In this document: positions 25,888-34,629 of the stretch, piece after piece
Layout of the letters: every line of letters begins with the position of its first letter
Numbering within the stretch: position 1 is the stretch's first letter
Source of the DNA: an uncultured Paracoccaceae bacterium
GTDB taxonomy: Bacteria; Pseudomonadota; Alphaproteobacteria; Rhodobacterales; Rhodobacteraceae
DNA length: 64,000 nt
Assembly (NCBI GenBank): GCA_947501555.1
Contig: CANMWG010000003.1
Coordinates: forward strand, 186,001-250,000
Direction of reading: 5' to 3'
Made by a program: the position numbers and the translations under genes
Notes under the pieces: generated by a model
What the model saw: the letters and a program-made list of their open reading frames with translations, nothing else
Databases searched by the model: none
Told to the model about the DNA's origin: nothing

Positions 25888-26781
25888 TCACCCCGTGATC
25901 GCCCCTTCGTCTTTGAGCAGCAGCCATAGGGCTGCGATCGTCAACCCTACCCCGAACAGCAAGAACGCAGGCGGCAATCCAGCCCCCAAAGCGATCGCCC
26001 AAACGATCACCCAACTGGGCGTAAGATATGTGTAGGCCATGACTTTGGAGCTAGGCAGCCGCAGTGTCGCAAATTGCAGCAGAACAAATGTCGTCGCACT
26101 GGCAAAGAGCGCCGTGTACCCGATAGTGACCCAGACGACCCAAGGCAGATCGCCCCAGTTGGTCGCCCGGATATCCCCCCATCCCCATGCCGTCAGCATG
26201 AAGGCCCCCGCCAGCAATGTCCCAAAGGTAAAGACCACCGCCGGTTCGCCCCGGTTCAGTTTGCGCACCAGAGGTGTGTAGACCGCATGGCTGACGCAAC
26301 CCCAAAAGTAGATTGCCTCACCAGGCCCAACCTGGAACCGCAAGATAGCTTCGATGTCAGCTTGGAAGATAACCCAAAGCGCGCCCATTGCCCCGATCCC
26401 AAGGGCCAGTGCCATCCGCCGGGTCAGCACCTGACCCAGCAACAGCCACCCGAACCCCGCCGTTAGGATCGGTGTCAATGTGAAAACGGCCGCCGCGCTG
26501 ACGGGTGCTGCTGTTTTCAGCCCCTCGAACATCAAGACGAAATAGGTCGTAAAGAACCCCGCAAGAACAACATATCGCCAAGGTGCTGCGGCTGCACTGC
26601 GCGGCAGTCCCGTTGTCGCCAATGCCGCCACACCAATGACGATCACTGCAATCCAGAACCGGATCGCATTCAATGCCAGCGGTGAGATATCATTCGCAGC
26701 CAGTGCCCCCAGCGCGAACGACCCCGCCACTAACAAGGAAAATAACAGCATCGCCAGATGCCCCGCCCGGCTTGGCTGCAT
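25888..26781 (-). CDS. EamA/DMT family transporter
   Basis: This 297-residue protein has ten hydrophobic segments in two EamA repeats (each opening with a small-residue-rich helix such as LLFSLLVAGSFALGALAAN). Such carriers export amino acids, metabolites or drugs. Its ATG overlaps the TAA stop of the LysR gene upstream (TAATG), so the regulator and transporter are translated together. Confidence 0.87.
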   Translation of the reverse strand: MQPSRAGHLAMLLFSLLVAGSFALGALAANDISPLALNAIRFWIAVIVIGVAALATTGLPRSAAAAPWRYVVLAGFFTTYFVLMFEGLKTAAPVSAAAVFTLTPILTAGFGWLLLGQVLTRRMALALGIGAMGALWVIFQADIEAILRFQVGPGEAIYFWGCVSHAVYTPLVRKLNRGEPAVVFTFGTLLAGAFMLTAWGWGDIRATNWGDLPWVVWVTIGYTALFASATTFVLLQFATLRLPSSKVMAYTYLTPSWVIVWAIALGAGLPPAFLLFGVGLTIAALWLLLKDEGAITG

Positions 26782-27656
26782 TAGCGGGCCATGTCTTTCA
26801 TATGCGCCTTAAGGAAGGTCAGAAACGCCTGCACTTTGCTCGTCCGGTGCAGATCAACATGGGTGACCAGCCATAAAGGTGCTGTCCAATCATCCTCGCT
26901 TGGGATGACTTCTGTCAGTTCGGGCCGTGCGAGCTCTTGTCCAATCACAAACCCAATCCCCGCCCCAGCCAGGATCGCGTCCAACATGTTCCGATTGTCC
27001 GTGGCCCGGTAGATCAACCGATTGTCAGATACTCTTTCGCGTAACCAAGTCTCAAAGGGTGCGCGCGACTTATCATTGTCGAACACCACAAAGGAATGGT
27101 TCACCAAATCAGCTTCATCTTTCGGCAACCCATGTCGTGCGATGTAAGCATCCGAGGCCACAAGTGAGATCCGCTGCGACATGAAGGGTTGCACTACGTT
27201 GTCAGGTTCCTGCGGCATGGCCCCTGCCCGGATTGCCACATGCGCCTCGCCGTATTCCAGCCGAAATACCCGATCGCCTGTCCGGTATCTGATACGCACC
27301 TCAGGATGTGCGACCTGAAAGGCCACCATCACCGGCGTCAGCGTGGACGACAGCATATCCAGTGAGGTGATGACTAAATCGCCTGATACGCCTTCGCCCT
27401 GCCCTCTGATCCGGCCAGCCAATTGCGTGAATTGGTCATCCGTTGCTTGGGCCACTTGCAGCAGGTCCATCCCAGCCTCGGTCGCCGTGTATCCACGCGC
27501 GTGCCGCTGGAAGAGTTTCACCCCCAGCCGCTGTTCGAGCGCATCGATGTGCCGGATGACCGTCGCATGATGCACGCCGAGCTGCTCGGCTGCCCCGCTG
27601 ACAGTGCCTTTACGCGCGACCTGATAGGCCGTCCTGATTTCATCCCAGTTGTCCAT
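26781..27656 (-). CDS. LysR-family transcriptional regulator
   Basis: This 291-residue protein has an HTH at residues 4-62 (EIRTAYQVARKGTVSGAAEQ, HHATVIRHIDALEQRLGVKL) and a substrate-binding domain from about 88. It is coupled to the downstream EamA transporter and divergent from the azoreductase gene, whose start lies 105 bases away. It probably controls one or both. Confidence 0.87.
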   Translation of the reverse strand: MDNWDEIRTAYQVARKGTVSGAAEQLGVHHATVIRHIDALEQRLGVKLFQRHARGYTATEAGMDLLQVAQATDDQFTQLAGRIRGQGEGVSGDLVITSLDMLSSTLTPVMVAFQVAHPEVRIRYRTGDRVFRLEYGEAHVAIRAGAMPQEPDNVVQPFMSQRISLVASDAYIARHGLPKDEADLVNHSFVVFDNDKSRAPFETWLRERVSDNRLIYRATDNRNMLDAILAGAGIGFVIGQELARPELTEVIPSEDDWTAPLWLVTHVDLHRTSKVQAFLTFLKAHMKDMAR

Positions 27657-27761
27657 CTGTCATCCTGTGCACCCACGAACACTCACTGTCAATAGCCGGG
27701 GCTTTCGTTCGTGAGCGCGATGTTTAGATCGAACACGCATCGCACAACAAGGAGCACGCAG

Positions 27762-28298
27762 ATGACAACAGTTCTACATATCAACGCATCCGGCACACTG
27801 ACCGGATCGACCAGCCGCGCCGCAACCGCCCGATTGCTGGAGGATCTTGCACCCACCCGTGTCATCACCCGCGATTTGGCCGAAACCCCGCTGCCCCAGG
27901 TGGATGAGACATGGATCACAACCCGGTTGATCCCGCAAGATCAATTGACCTCGGATGACCGTGCCGTTCTGGCCTTGTCCGATGATTTGATCGCCGAGAT
28001 TCAGGCCGCAGATGTGATCGTGATCGGCGTCCCGATCTATAATTTTGCCATATCTGCCGCACTGAAGCTTTGGATTGACCTGATCGCCCGTCCCGGTGTG
28101 ACGTTTCGCTACACATCAGAAGGCGCCATTGGATTGCTGGAAGGCAAACGAGCAATCGTCGCGGTTGCCTCGGGCGGCGTGTCCGTTGACAGCCCCGCAG
28201 ACTTTGCCACGCCACATTTGCGCCAAGTGCTCCGGTTCATCGGGGTTGAGGACATTACAGTCCATGCAGCCAAGGATGTTGTTGATCAGGCCGCATGA
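27762..28298 (+). CDS. azoR: FMN-dependent NADH-azoreductase (flavodoxin-like fold)
   Basis: The ATG at 27762 follows AGGAG by 7 bases. The 178-residue protein begins TTVLHINASGTLTGSTSRA, the phosphate-binding segment of AzoR, and contains GVPIYNFAISAALKLWIDLI and a GVTFRY segment. AzoR enzymes reduce azo compounds and quinones using NADH and FMN. It is about 20 residues shorter than E. coli AzoR at the C-terminus. Control by the divergent LysR gene is likely. Confidence 0.85.
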   Translation: MTTVLHINASGTLTGSTSRAATARLLEDLAPTRVITRDLAETPLPQVDETWITTRLIPQDQLTSDDRAVLALSDDLIAEIQAADVIVIGVPIYNFAISAALKLWIDLIARPGVTFRYTSEGAIGLLEGKRAIVAVASGGVSVDSPADFATPHLRQVLRFIGVEDITVHAAKDVVDQAA

Positions 28299-28634
28299 CT
28301 AGCCCGCGTCCAATAATTCCTCGGATGCGCAAAGCTCTTCAAAAACCGCGATTGTGTAGGGATCGTCCACCGACAACTCCATAAAAGCAGCAAACTGCCC
28401 GAGGTCCATCCCGTTATAGGTCATGACCTCCATGCCGGTATCTTCGGGCAGTGCACCAAAAGACAACGACATGCTTGCGGACAGAATCATCACCGTGGCC
28501 CCGCCTAACGTCGCCCGAAATATCAGTGACCGCTCGGTGCCGTATCCATGGGCCGCAACATGACGTGCCCGTTTTGCCAGCAACCGGTCAAACGAGTGAA
28601 GATTGAATGATGATCCATTGGTATTCACCGTCAT
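28299..28634 (-). CDS. Hypothetical protein with one membrane segment
   Basis: The ATG at 28634 has TGAGGA just upstream; a longer frame to 28763 lacks a site. The 111-residue protein is basic at the N-terminus (LLAKRARHVAAHGYG), has one hydrophobic stretch (LGGATVMILSASMSLSFGAL) and an acidic C-terminus. I do not recognise a family. It abuts the azoreductase end on the opposite strand with no gap. Confidence 0.6.
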   Translation of the reverse strand: MTVNTNGSSFNLHSFDRLLAKRARHVAAHGYGTERSLIFRATLGGATVMILSASMSLSFGALPEDTGMEVMTYNGMDLGQFAAFMELSVDDPYTIAVFEELCASEELLDAG

Positions 28635-29269
28635 ATTCCTCAATCTGACTTTGATGAAACATGCGCCATAGCGGCGATACACAACGCCCCAAAAATACTT
28701 TTGAATCCCGTAGCGCTGCAAACCCTTTGTGTTTAGAACGCGGCCTGCGCTGAAAATGGCCAAGCGCTGTTTGAAAAGTCACGTCGTTGATGCCATTGTC
28801 CCGCCTTGCGGGCCAAGATGAGAATAGTGTTAATTTTCTTATTTTATTGGGTATTTCTGATGGGTGAACCCAGCCGATCGCCCGATTTTTTAAATGGATC
28901 TGGATCAATTTTTTGATCAAACAGATCAGCAATTGTTTGCTTGTGCGAAAGCGCTTTACGGCGAATTGCGGGCACCGCGCTTCGATGATTGCTGCTCTGT
29001 GCACCCAACGCATGTGTGTTCGACGACATACGCCGGTCTGAATGGGGTCCTCGCAGATGTTGACTCGTGGCGCGCACAGGCATAAACGCCCCCTCAACAC
29101 CCGGATAGCATCAGCTTTCCGGTCCCCGCATGAAGGGGATCGCCCTCCGTCAGCGCGTCGCGCCCACGGGGGCGCGCTGCTTTGGGCAATGCCCACGGGG
29201 GCGCTACTGCATTGCGCTTTGGCTTCCTATATAGTCGGGGCAACTGAAACGAGACGAGGGCCTTGGCCG
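28635..29269. other. 635-bp non-coding stretch before ffh
   Basis: I support no gene here. The left half is AT-rich (around 28820-28865). Small open frames on both strands (28894-29085, 28844-29083) lack recognisable similarity. The right end holds GC-rich hairpins and the ffh promoter region, with a TATATA at 29228-29233 but no clear -35. Confidence 0.45.
29151..29205 (+). other. Tandem GC-rich hairpins in the ffh leader
   Basis: GCCCACGGGGGCGC occurs twice, at 29162-29175 and 29191-29204, 29 bases apart. Each copy can fold (GCCC-ACG-GGGGC), and the first is extended by CAGCGCG/CGCGCTG at 29151-29157 and 29173-29179. If transcribed, this would be a structured leader 65 bases before ffh. The conserved core of 4.5S RNA is not present. 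Confidence 0.5.
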
Positions 29270-30775
29270 ATGTTTGAAAATCTATCCGAACGCCTATCTG
29301 GTGTCTTTGACAAGCTGACCAAGCAAGGTGCGCTGACGGATGATGACGTCAAAACCGCACTGCGCGAAGTCCGTGTGGCACTGCTTGAGGCGGACGTATC
29401 GCTGCCGGTCGCCCGTGATTTCATCAAGGCCGTGCAGGATAAGGCAACTGGTCAGGCGGTCACCAAATCGATCACCCCCGGCCAACAGGTCGTCAAGATC
29501 GTCCATGATGAGCTGAAACATGTTCTGACAGGTGCCGAGGACCCCGGCGCGTTGAAAATCGACAACCCGCCTGCCCCGATCCTGATGGTCGGCCTGCAAG
29601 GCTCGGGTAAGACCACCACCACCGCCAAGCTGGCCAAGCGTTTGAAAGAACGCGAGGGCAAGCGCGTGCTGATGGCCTCACTGGATACCAACCGCCCTGC
29701 GGCGATGGAGCAGTTGGCCATTTTGGGTGGCCAGATCGGTGTCGACACATTGCCCATTGTGAAGGGTGAGGACCCTGTTGCTATTGCCAAACGGGCCAAG
29801 ACCCAAGCCAGCCTAGGCGGTTACGATGTTTATATGCTCGACACCGCAGGCCGGTTGCATATTGACGAAGAGCTGATTGCACAGGCCGCCGCTGTCCGTG
29901 ATGTCGCAAACCCGCGTGAAACCCTGCTGGTGGTTGACGGTCTGACCGGTCAGGACGCGGTGAATGTCGCGCAGGAATTTGACGACAAGATCGGCGTCTC
30001 TGGCGTTGTTCTGACCCGGATGGATGGTGACGGGCGCGGCGGTGCAGCCCTGTCCATGCGTGCCATCACAGGCAAGCCCATCCGTTTCGTCGGTCTTGGC
30101 GAAAAGATGGACGCGATTGAGACCTTTGAGCCGGACCGGATCGCGGGCCGTATCCTTGGCATGGGTGACATTGTTGCCCTTGTCGAGAAAGCGCAGGAAA
30201 CCATCGAGGCCGAGCAAGCCGAGAAGATGATGAAGCGCTTTCAGAAAGGTCGTTTCAACATGAACGACCTGAAGATGCAGCTTGAGCAGATGATGAAGAT
30301 GGGCGGCATGGAAGGCATGATGGGGATGATGCCCGGGGCCGCCAAAATGGGGAAACAGATGGCTGCTGCAGGCATGGATGACAGTATCCTCAAGCGCCAG
30401 ATCGCCCTGATCAATTCGATGACTAAGAAAGAGCGCGCCAACCCTGATCTGCTGGCTGCAAGCCGTAAGAAGCGCATTGCCAAAGGTGCTGGTCTGGAAG
30501 TCTCCGAGCTGAACAAATTGGTCAAACAGCACCGTCAGATGGCCGATATGATGAAGAAGATGGGTAAAGGCGGGATGCTTAAGCAGGCCATGAAAGGCAT
30601 GTTTGGCAAAGGCGGTGGCATGCCCGAAGGCGGGATGCCTGATATGAACGACCCCAAAGCGATGGCCGAAGCCGCAAAGGCCCTACAGGGCAAGATGCCA
30701 GCTGGTCTGCCCGGTTTGGGTGGTGGTGGCATGGGCCTGCCCCCCGGTCTGTCCGGCTTTGGCAAGAAGAAGTGA
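29270..30775 (+). CDS. ffh: Signal recognition particle protein Ffh
   Basis: This 501-residue GTPase has an N domain (1-90), G domain with G1 GLQGSGKTTTTAK near residue 108, DTAGRLHIDEEL and TRMDGDGRGGAAL, and a Met-rich M domain from about 300 (MMKMGGMEGMMGMMPG). The C-terminal tail is Gly/Met/Pro-rich. With 4.5S RNA it binds signal sequences of nascent membrane proteins and brings ribosomes to FtsY. The ATG at 29270 is the usual start (MFENLSERL). It heads the long translation-related gene run. Confidence 0.97.
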   Translation: MFENLSERLSGVFDKLTKQGALTDDDVKTALREVRVALLEADVSLPVARDFIKAVQDKATGQAVTKSITPGQQVVKIVHDELKHVLTGAEDPGALKIDNPPAPILMVGLQGSGKTTTTAKLAKRLKEREGKRVLMASLDTNRPAAMEQLAILGGQIGVDTLPIVKGEDPVAIAKRAKTQASLGGYDVYMLDTAGRLHIDEELIAQAAAVRDVANPRETLLVVDGLTGQDAVNVAQEFDDKIGVSGVVLTRMDGDGRGGAALSMRAITGKPIRFVGLGEKMDAIETFEPDRIAGRILGMGDIVALVEKAQETIEAEQAEKMMKRFQKGRFNMNDLKMQLEQMMKMGGMEGMMGMMPGAAKMGKQMAAAGMDDSILKRQIALINSMTKKERANPDLLAASRKKRIAKGAGLEVSELNKLVKQHRQMADMMKKMGKGGMLKQAMKGMFGKGGGMPEGGMPDMNDPKAMAEAAKALQGKMPAGLPGLGGGGMGLPPGLSGFGKKK

Positions 30776-30783
30776 GCACCGCG

Positions 30784-31116
30784 ATGATCACTTGTACCGT
30801 CCGCTATGAAATCGACCCCGACAAGCTGTCGGATTTTGAGGTCTATGCCCGCTTTTGGATGCATAAGATTCCTGAAATGGGTGGCACGCATCACGGCTAC
30901 CACTTGCCCTATGAGGGCCCCAACGACATCGCCTATTGCCATTTCTCTTTCGCATCATTGGCCGCCTACGAAGACTATCGCGCCCGGATGTGGGAGGACG
31001 CCGAATGCCTGCGCGCTTACGCGCACGCACAGAAAACCAAGTGTATTCGCCGCTATGACCGCTCATTCACCCGCCCGGTTCTGGAAGGTGCATCGGCTGA
31101 TGCGCTGGGGTTATGA
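30784..31116 (+). CDS. NIPSNAP family protein
   Basis: This 110-residue protein has a ferredoxin-like NIPSNAP pattern: MITCTVRYEIDPDKLSDFEVYARFW, then HHGYHLPYEGPNDIAYCHFSF and a C-terminal CIRRYDRSFTRPV. Its start is 9 bases after the ffh stop; a GTG overlapping ffh is an alternative. The molecular function of bacterial NIPSNAP proteins is largely unknown. Position suggests co-transcription with ffh. Confidence 0.8.
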   Translation: MITCTVRYEIDPDKLSDFEVYARFWMHKIPEMGGTHHGYHLPYEGPNDIAYCHFSFASLAAYEDYRARMWEDAECLRAYAHAQKTKCIRRYDRSFTRPVLEGASADALGL

Positions 31117-31157
31117 TGCGCCTGTCTGTTTCCAAACTTTGCGGTAAAGGGGTGTAA

Positions 31158-31712
31158 ATGTCCCTGACGTCCGCCCCCACGCTGACCACAGCGCGCCTTG
31201 TATTGCGCGGTCCCGAGAAACGGGATCTGTCGGCGTTTACCGCATGGGTCACAAGGTCCGAGCGGATGGCGGCTGTGGGTGGTCCGGGCAGCGAACGTGA
31301 CGCGTGGCGTGGGTTTATCGCAGGTATCGGGCATTGGCAGTGGCATGGGTATGGGTTCTTTACCGTGACCGAACGCGCCACAGGTATCGCTGCGGGCCGG
31401 GTGGGTGTGATCAACCATATCGAATGGCCGCAACCGGAATTGGCCTGGCATATGTTTGATGGGTTTGAGGGCAAGTCCTACGCCTTTGAGGCCGCCTGCG
31501 CTGTGCGCGAATGGGCGGGGCGGACATTGGGGCTGGAACCTTTAATTTCACTGATCGCGCCGGATAACCTGCGGTCCATGCGTCTGGCCTCCCGTCTAGG
31601 GGCGATGGAGGATCGCCGTGATGTGGTCGACGGTGAAAAGGTGATTTTCTTCCGGCATCTGGCCTATAACGACCCGCGCGCCATGGCGCAGGCAGCGGGG
31701 GCAATTGCATGA
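31158..31712 (+). CDS. GNAT acetyltransferase 1 of 5 (RimJ/RimL-like)
   Basis: This 184-residue protein has the Acetyltransf_3 layout: T-x-RLVLR near the start, GHWQWHGYGFFTV, WPQPELAWHMFDGFEGKSYAFEA (acetyl-CoA loop region), and SLIAPDNLRSMRLASRLGA. AAGGGG precedes the ATG. It is the first of five adjacent paralogues; its stop overlaps the next start (ATGA). RimJ/RimL relatives acetylate N-termini of ribosomal proteins, but these could equally act on small molecules. Confidence 0.87.
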   Translation: MSLTSAPTLTTARLVLRGPEKRDLSAFTAWVTRSERMAAVGGPGSERDAWRGFIAGIGHWQWHGYGFFTVTERATGIAAGRVGVINHIEWPQPELAWHMFDGFEGKSYAFEAACAVREWAGRTLGLEPLISLIAPDNLRSMRLASRLGAMEDRRDVVDGEKVIFFRHLAYNDPRAMAQAAGAIA

Positions 31713-32239
31713 CCGTACTTGTCGCACATTGCCCTACGCTTCATAGCGCGCGTCTGACCTTACGCAGCCCGACGCAGGCGGATTTTGAACCGATTGGGGC
31801 CTTTTTGACTGACCCGATACGGTCGGTTGGGTTTGGCGGCCAGCTGGATATCAATGACGCATGGCGTTGGTTTGCGAGCATGATCGGGCATTGGTCGATC
31901 CGCGGGTATGGTTTTTGGATCGCGGAGGATGCGCAAGGCGCGCCAATTGGGATGGTCGGGATATGGAACCCCCTTGGATGGCCCGAGCCCGAACTGGCAT
32001 GGGTCCTGTTTGCGGGCCATGAAGGCAAAGGATACGCCACCGAGGCGGCGTTGACCGTCCGTAACTACGCCTATCAGACGCTTGGAATGCCTGCGCTGAC
32101 GTCGAATATCATGCCCCACAATGAAGCCTCCAAGGCCGTGGCCCGGCGTTTGGGGGCAACAATGGAACGGATCTATGACAATCCAAGCGTCGGGACAGAC
32201 GAACTTTGGCGTCACCCCGGACCGGAGGGCGCGGCATGA
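31709..32239 (+). CDS. GNAT acetyltransferase 2 of 5
   Basis: This 176-residue paralogue shares HSARLTLRSP, GHWSIRGYGFWI, GWPEPELAWVLFAGHEGKGYATEAAL and NIMPHNEASKAVARRLGA with its neighbours. It starts within the stop of copy 1 and overlaps copy 3 by 4 bases. The R/Q-x-x-G-x-G/A loop appears as GHEGKGYA. Confidence 0.88.
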   Translation: MTVLVAHCPTLHSARLTLRSPTQADFEPIGAFLTDPIRSVGFGGQLDINDAWRWFASMIGHWSIRGYGFWIAEDAQGAPIGMVGIWNPLGWPEPELAWVLFAGHEGKGYATEAALTVRNYAYQTLGMPALTSNIMPHNEASKAVARRLGATMERIYDNPSVGTDELWRHPGPEGAA

Positions 32240-32748
32240 TCCCGACGCTCCATACCGATCGCTTGACCCTGCGCGCGCCCCGTTGGGACGACTTTGAGGC
32301 CTATGCCGCCTTTCGCGGGTCTGACCGCGCAAAGATGTTGGGCGGGCCATACACCCGCGCGCAAGCTTTTGCGCAGCTCGGCGAAATCATCGGCCATTGG
32401 ATCCTGCGCGGCTACGGTCGCTGGATGGTGGCTGATCAGCAGAATGATGAACCGCTAGGCGTTGTTGGCTTGCTCTATCCAGAAGGCCGGCCAGAGCCCG
32501 AAATCGCGTGGTCCGTTTTTGAAAGCGGTGAAGGGCGCGGCATCGCTTATGAGGCCGCACTGGCCGCACGCGATTACGCCTACACCACAGCGGGATGGAC
32601 CACCGCCATCAGCTTGATTGACCCCGCCAACACACGTTCGGTCGCATTGGCCAAACGGATGGGCTGTACCGACGGCGAGACATTTACGCATGAAACCCAC
32701 GGATTGATGCACATCTGGCGGCACCCCGCCCCGGAGGCCTGCGCATGA
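32236..32748 (+). CDS. GNAT acetyltransferase 3 of 5
   Basis: This 170-residue protein starts at the ATG overlapping the stop of copy 2. Shared motifs are TDRLTLRAPRWDDFEAYAAF, GHWILRGYGRWMV, PEPEIAWSVFESGEGRGIAYEA and SLIDPANTRSVALAKRMG. It ends within the start of copy 4. Confidence 0.88.
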   Translation: MIPTLHTDRLTLRAPRWDDFEAYAAFRGSDRAKMLGGPYTRAQAFAQLGEIIGHWILRGYGRWMVADQQNDEPLGVVGLLYPEGRPEPEIAWSVFESGEGRGIAYEAALAARDYAYTTAGWTTAISLIDPANTRSVALAKRMGCTDGETFTHETHGLMHIWRHPAPEACA

Positions 32749-33245
32749 TCCCGACGTTGCATACAGAACGGCTGACATTGCGGCCCTATGCCCGCAGCGA
32801 TTTCGAACCCTTTGCAGCCTTCATGGCCGGTGACCGCTCTGTCACCATGGGCGGACCCAAGAACCAGGACGAAGCCTGGACATGGTTTACAAACGACATC
32901 GCTTCTTGGCCACTTTATGGTTTTGGTACACTGGCAGTCGAATTGGATGGCCAGATGGTCGGTGGCGTCGGGCTGGTGCACCCGCCCGACTTCCCCGAGC
33001 CTGAATGTGGCTGGTTTATCTTTGACGGTTTCGAAGGTCAGGGGCTGGCGACTGAGGCGGGCCGCGCAATGCTGGATCATACATTTGCCACGACCGCACT
33101 GGACAGCGTGGTCAGTTACATTTGGGAAAAGAACCCGGCATCTATCAAGGTCGCAGAAAAACTTGGCGGCGTATATGACCCCGATGCGAAGATGCCACCC
33201 TACGATGGCACATTGGTCTATCGTCACACACGAGGTGCAGCATGA
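32745..33245 (+). CDS. GNAT acetyltransferase 4 of 5
   Basis: This 166-residue protein has TERLTLRPYARSDFEPFAAF, then FPEPECGWFIFDGFEGQGLATEAG and YIWEKNPASIKVAEKLGG. It lacks the GHW-x-x-x-GYG segment of copies 1-3 in exact form (SWPLYGFGTLAV). It overlaps both neighbours by 4 bases. Confidence 0.88.
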   Translation: MIPTLHTERLTLRPYARSDFEPFAAFMAGDRSVTMGGPKNQDEAWTWFTNDIASWPLYGFGTLAVELDGQMVGGVGLVHPPDFPEPECGWFIFDGFEGQGLATEAGRAMLDHTFATTALDSVVSYIWEKNPASIKVAEKLGGVYDPDAKMPPYDGTLVYRHTRGAA

Positions 33246-33817
33246 CGCCTTGGTTGTCCCCCCCGACCGGTGCTGCGGCCCGGTTGACGGATCAGTTCGC
33301 CGCACTTGTTCCGGTGCTGGAGACCGAACGGCTGCGCCTGCGTGCGCCGCGGATTGCCGAATTCGACGCCTACCGCAGCATTTTCCATTCGGACCGTTGG
33401 CCGCATGGCGATGAGGGGGCGGGTACCGATGAAGATGCATGGCTCGATTTCAACCAGATGCTGGCTTCGTGGATGCTACGTGGGATCGGCCTTTTCGCGG
33501 TTGAAACCCAGCTGGACGCGACCTTGGTCGGATTCGCCAGTATTGATCACGAATGGGGCGACCCTGAAGTTGAGATTGGCTGGATGCTAACCGCTGACGC
33601 CGAAGGTCAGGGATATGCGACCGAAGCGGGTGCTGCGTTGCTCGAGCTTGCCAGATCGCAGGGTCGCAAGTCCGTGGTTAGCTATATGGGCCATGATCAT
33701 CCTCGCTCGGCCGCTGTGGCACAGCGTCTGGGCGGGGTGCGTGACCCAAAGGCTGAGGCTGATCTGGACCACGCACTTTTCGTCTACCGACATGAACTCA
33801 AGGAGCAGGTCCAATGA
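33242..33817 (+). CDS. GNAT acetyltransferase 5 of 5
   Basis: This 191-residue protein has about 25 extra N-terminal residues (PWLSPPTGAAARLTDQFAAL) before TERLRLRAPRIAEFDAYRSI. The rest matches the set: ASWMLRGIGLFAV, DPEVEIGWMLTADAEGQGYATEAG and YMGHDHPRSAAVAQRLGG. Its stop overlaps the start of the chorismate mutase gene. Confidence 0.88.
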   Translation: MTPWLSPPTGAAARLTDQFAALVPVLETERLRLRAPRIAEFDAYRSIFHSDRWPHGDEGAGTDEDAWLDFNQMLASWMLRGIGLFAVETQLDATLVGFASIDHEWGDPEVEIGWMLTADAEGQGYATEAGAALLELARSQGRKSVVSYMGHDHPRSAAVAQRLGGVRDPKAEADLDHALFVYRHELKEQVQ

Positions 33818-34110
33818 CCGACGCTGTCACCCGTGCCGCAGAGGTCCTGAAGGGCCACCGCGAAAGCATCGACCGGCTTGATGCCATCCTCGTTTATACA
33901 TTGGGCGAGCGATTCAAGCACACACAGGCTGTGGGCGCATTAAAAGCCGAACACGACCTGCCCCCGTCCGACCCCGCGCGTGAAGAACAGCAAATCGCGC
34001 GGCTTACCGATCTTGCAAACCGGGCCGATCTTGATCCGGAATTTGCCAAGAAATTTCTGAATTTCATTATTCAGGAAGTCATCCAACACCACAAACAACA
34101 TCAATCGTAA
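33814..34110 (+). CDS. Chorismate mutase, AroQ class
   Basis: This 98-residue all-helical protein has SIDRLDAILVYTLGERFKHTQAVGALKAEHDLPPSDPAREEQQIARL and IIQEVIQHH (quoted in parts; residues 17-60 and 86-95). These supply the Arg, Lys, Glu and Gln active-site residues of AroQ enzymes. It converts chorismate to prephenate for Phe and Tyr synthesis. It is translationally coupled to the last GNAT gene. Its TAA stop lies inside a 26-bp perfect palindrome. Confidence 0.9.
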   Translation: MTDAVTRAAEVLKGHRESIDRLDAILVYTLGERFKHTQAVGALKAEHDLPPSDPAREEQQIARLTDLANRADLDPEFAKKFLNFIIQEVIQHHKQHQS

Positions 34111-34132
34111 GATGGGTTTAAACCCATCTTAC
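34107..34132. repeat. 26-bp perfect palindrome, GATGGGT family copy 1
   Basis: GTAAGATGGGTTT followed directly by its reverse complement. It includes the chorismate mutase stop codon and lies 28 bases before the rpsP start. Related copies are at 39441-39462 and 39521-39543. Confidence 0.9.
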
Positions 34133-34159
34133 AAGAACCATCTTTAAGGAGAAAATCTG

Positions 34160-34567
34160 ATGGCTATGAAAATCCGTTTGGCCCGTGGCGGCTCAAAGAA
34201 ACGTCCATTTTATGCGATTGTGGCTGCAGACAGCCGCATGCCGCGCGACGGCCGCTTCATCGAAAAGCTGGGCACATATAACCCCATGCTGCCAAAAGAC
34301 AGCGAAGAGCGCGTGAAAATGAACATGGAGCGCGTCAAGTACTGGCTGTCCGAAGGCGCACAGCCGACGGATCGTGTATCCCGCATGCTGGAAGCCGCAG
34401 GCGAGCTGCCAAAGAAAGACCGCAGCAACCCCAAGAAGGGCACACCCGGCAAGGCCGCTCAGGCCCGTGCTGAAGAAAAAGCTGCCAAGGCTGCCGCCGC
34501 TGAAGAAGCCGCAAACGCCCCTGCTGAAGAAGCGCCCGCAGAAGAAGCTGCCGCCGCTGAAGAGTAA
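34160..34567 (+). CDS. rpsP: 30S ribosomal protein S16
   Basis: This 135-residue protein has the S16 core at residues 1-80 ([24 protein letters not shown], quoted in part; [14 protein letters not shown]). A tail of about 50 residues made almost only of Ala, Glu, Lys and Pro follows, a common feature in alphaproteobacteria. AAGGAG precedes the ATG. A strong terminator follows, so much transcription probably stops before rimM. Confidence 0.97.
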   Translation: MAMKIRLARGGSKKRPFYAIVAADSRMPRDGRFIEKLGTYNPMLPKDSEERVKMNMERVKYWLSEGAQPTDRVSRMLEAAGELPKKDRSNPKKGTPGKAAQARAEEKAAKAAAAEEAANAPAEEAPAEEAAAAEE

Positions 34568-34576
34568 TCTACGCCC

Positions 34577-34612
34577 GCTGCCCGGCCCTTTGGGTCGGGC
34601 AGCGCCTTTTTT
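34577..34612 (+). terminator. Rho-independent terminator after rpsP
   Basis: A 12-bp stem GCTGCCCGGCCC (34577-34588) with GGGTCGGGCAGC (34592-34603), one G-U pair and a TTT loop, followed within 3 bases by six T residues. It separates rpsP from the rimM unit. Confidence 0.92.
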
Positions 34613-34629
34613 GTCATAGGGCGCGCCCC

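Noticed and set aside
28894..29085. A 63-codon frame upstream of ffh
   Set aside because: No recognisable similarity, no clear ribosome-binding site, and competing frames on the other strand of equal size.
29100..29269. 4.5S (SRP) RNA gene next to ffh
   Set aside because: The conserved SRP RNA loop (GGAAGGAAGC-like core) is not present; the hairpins there are simple GC repeats.
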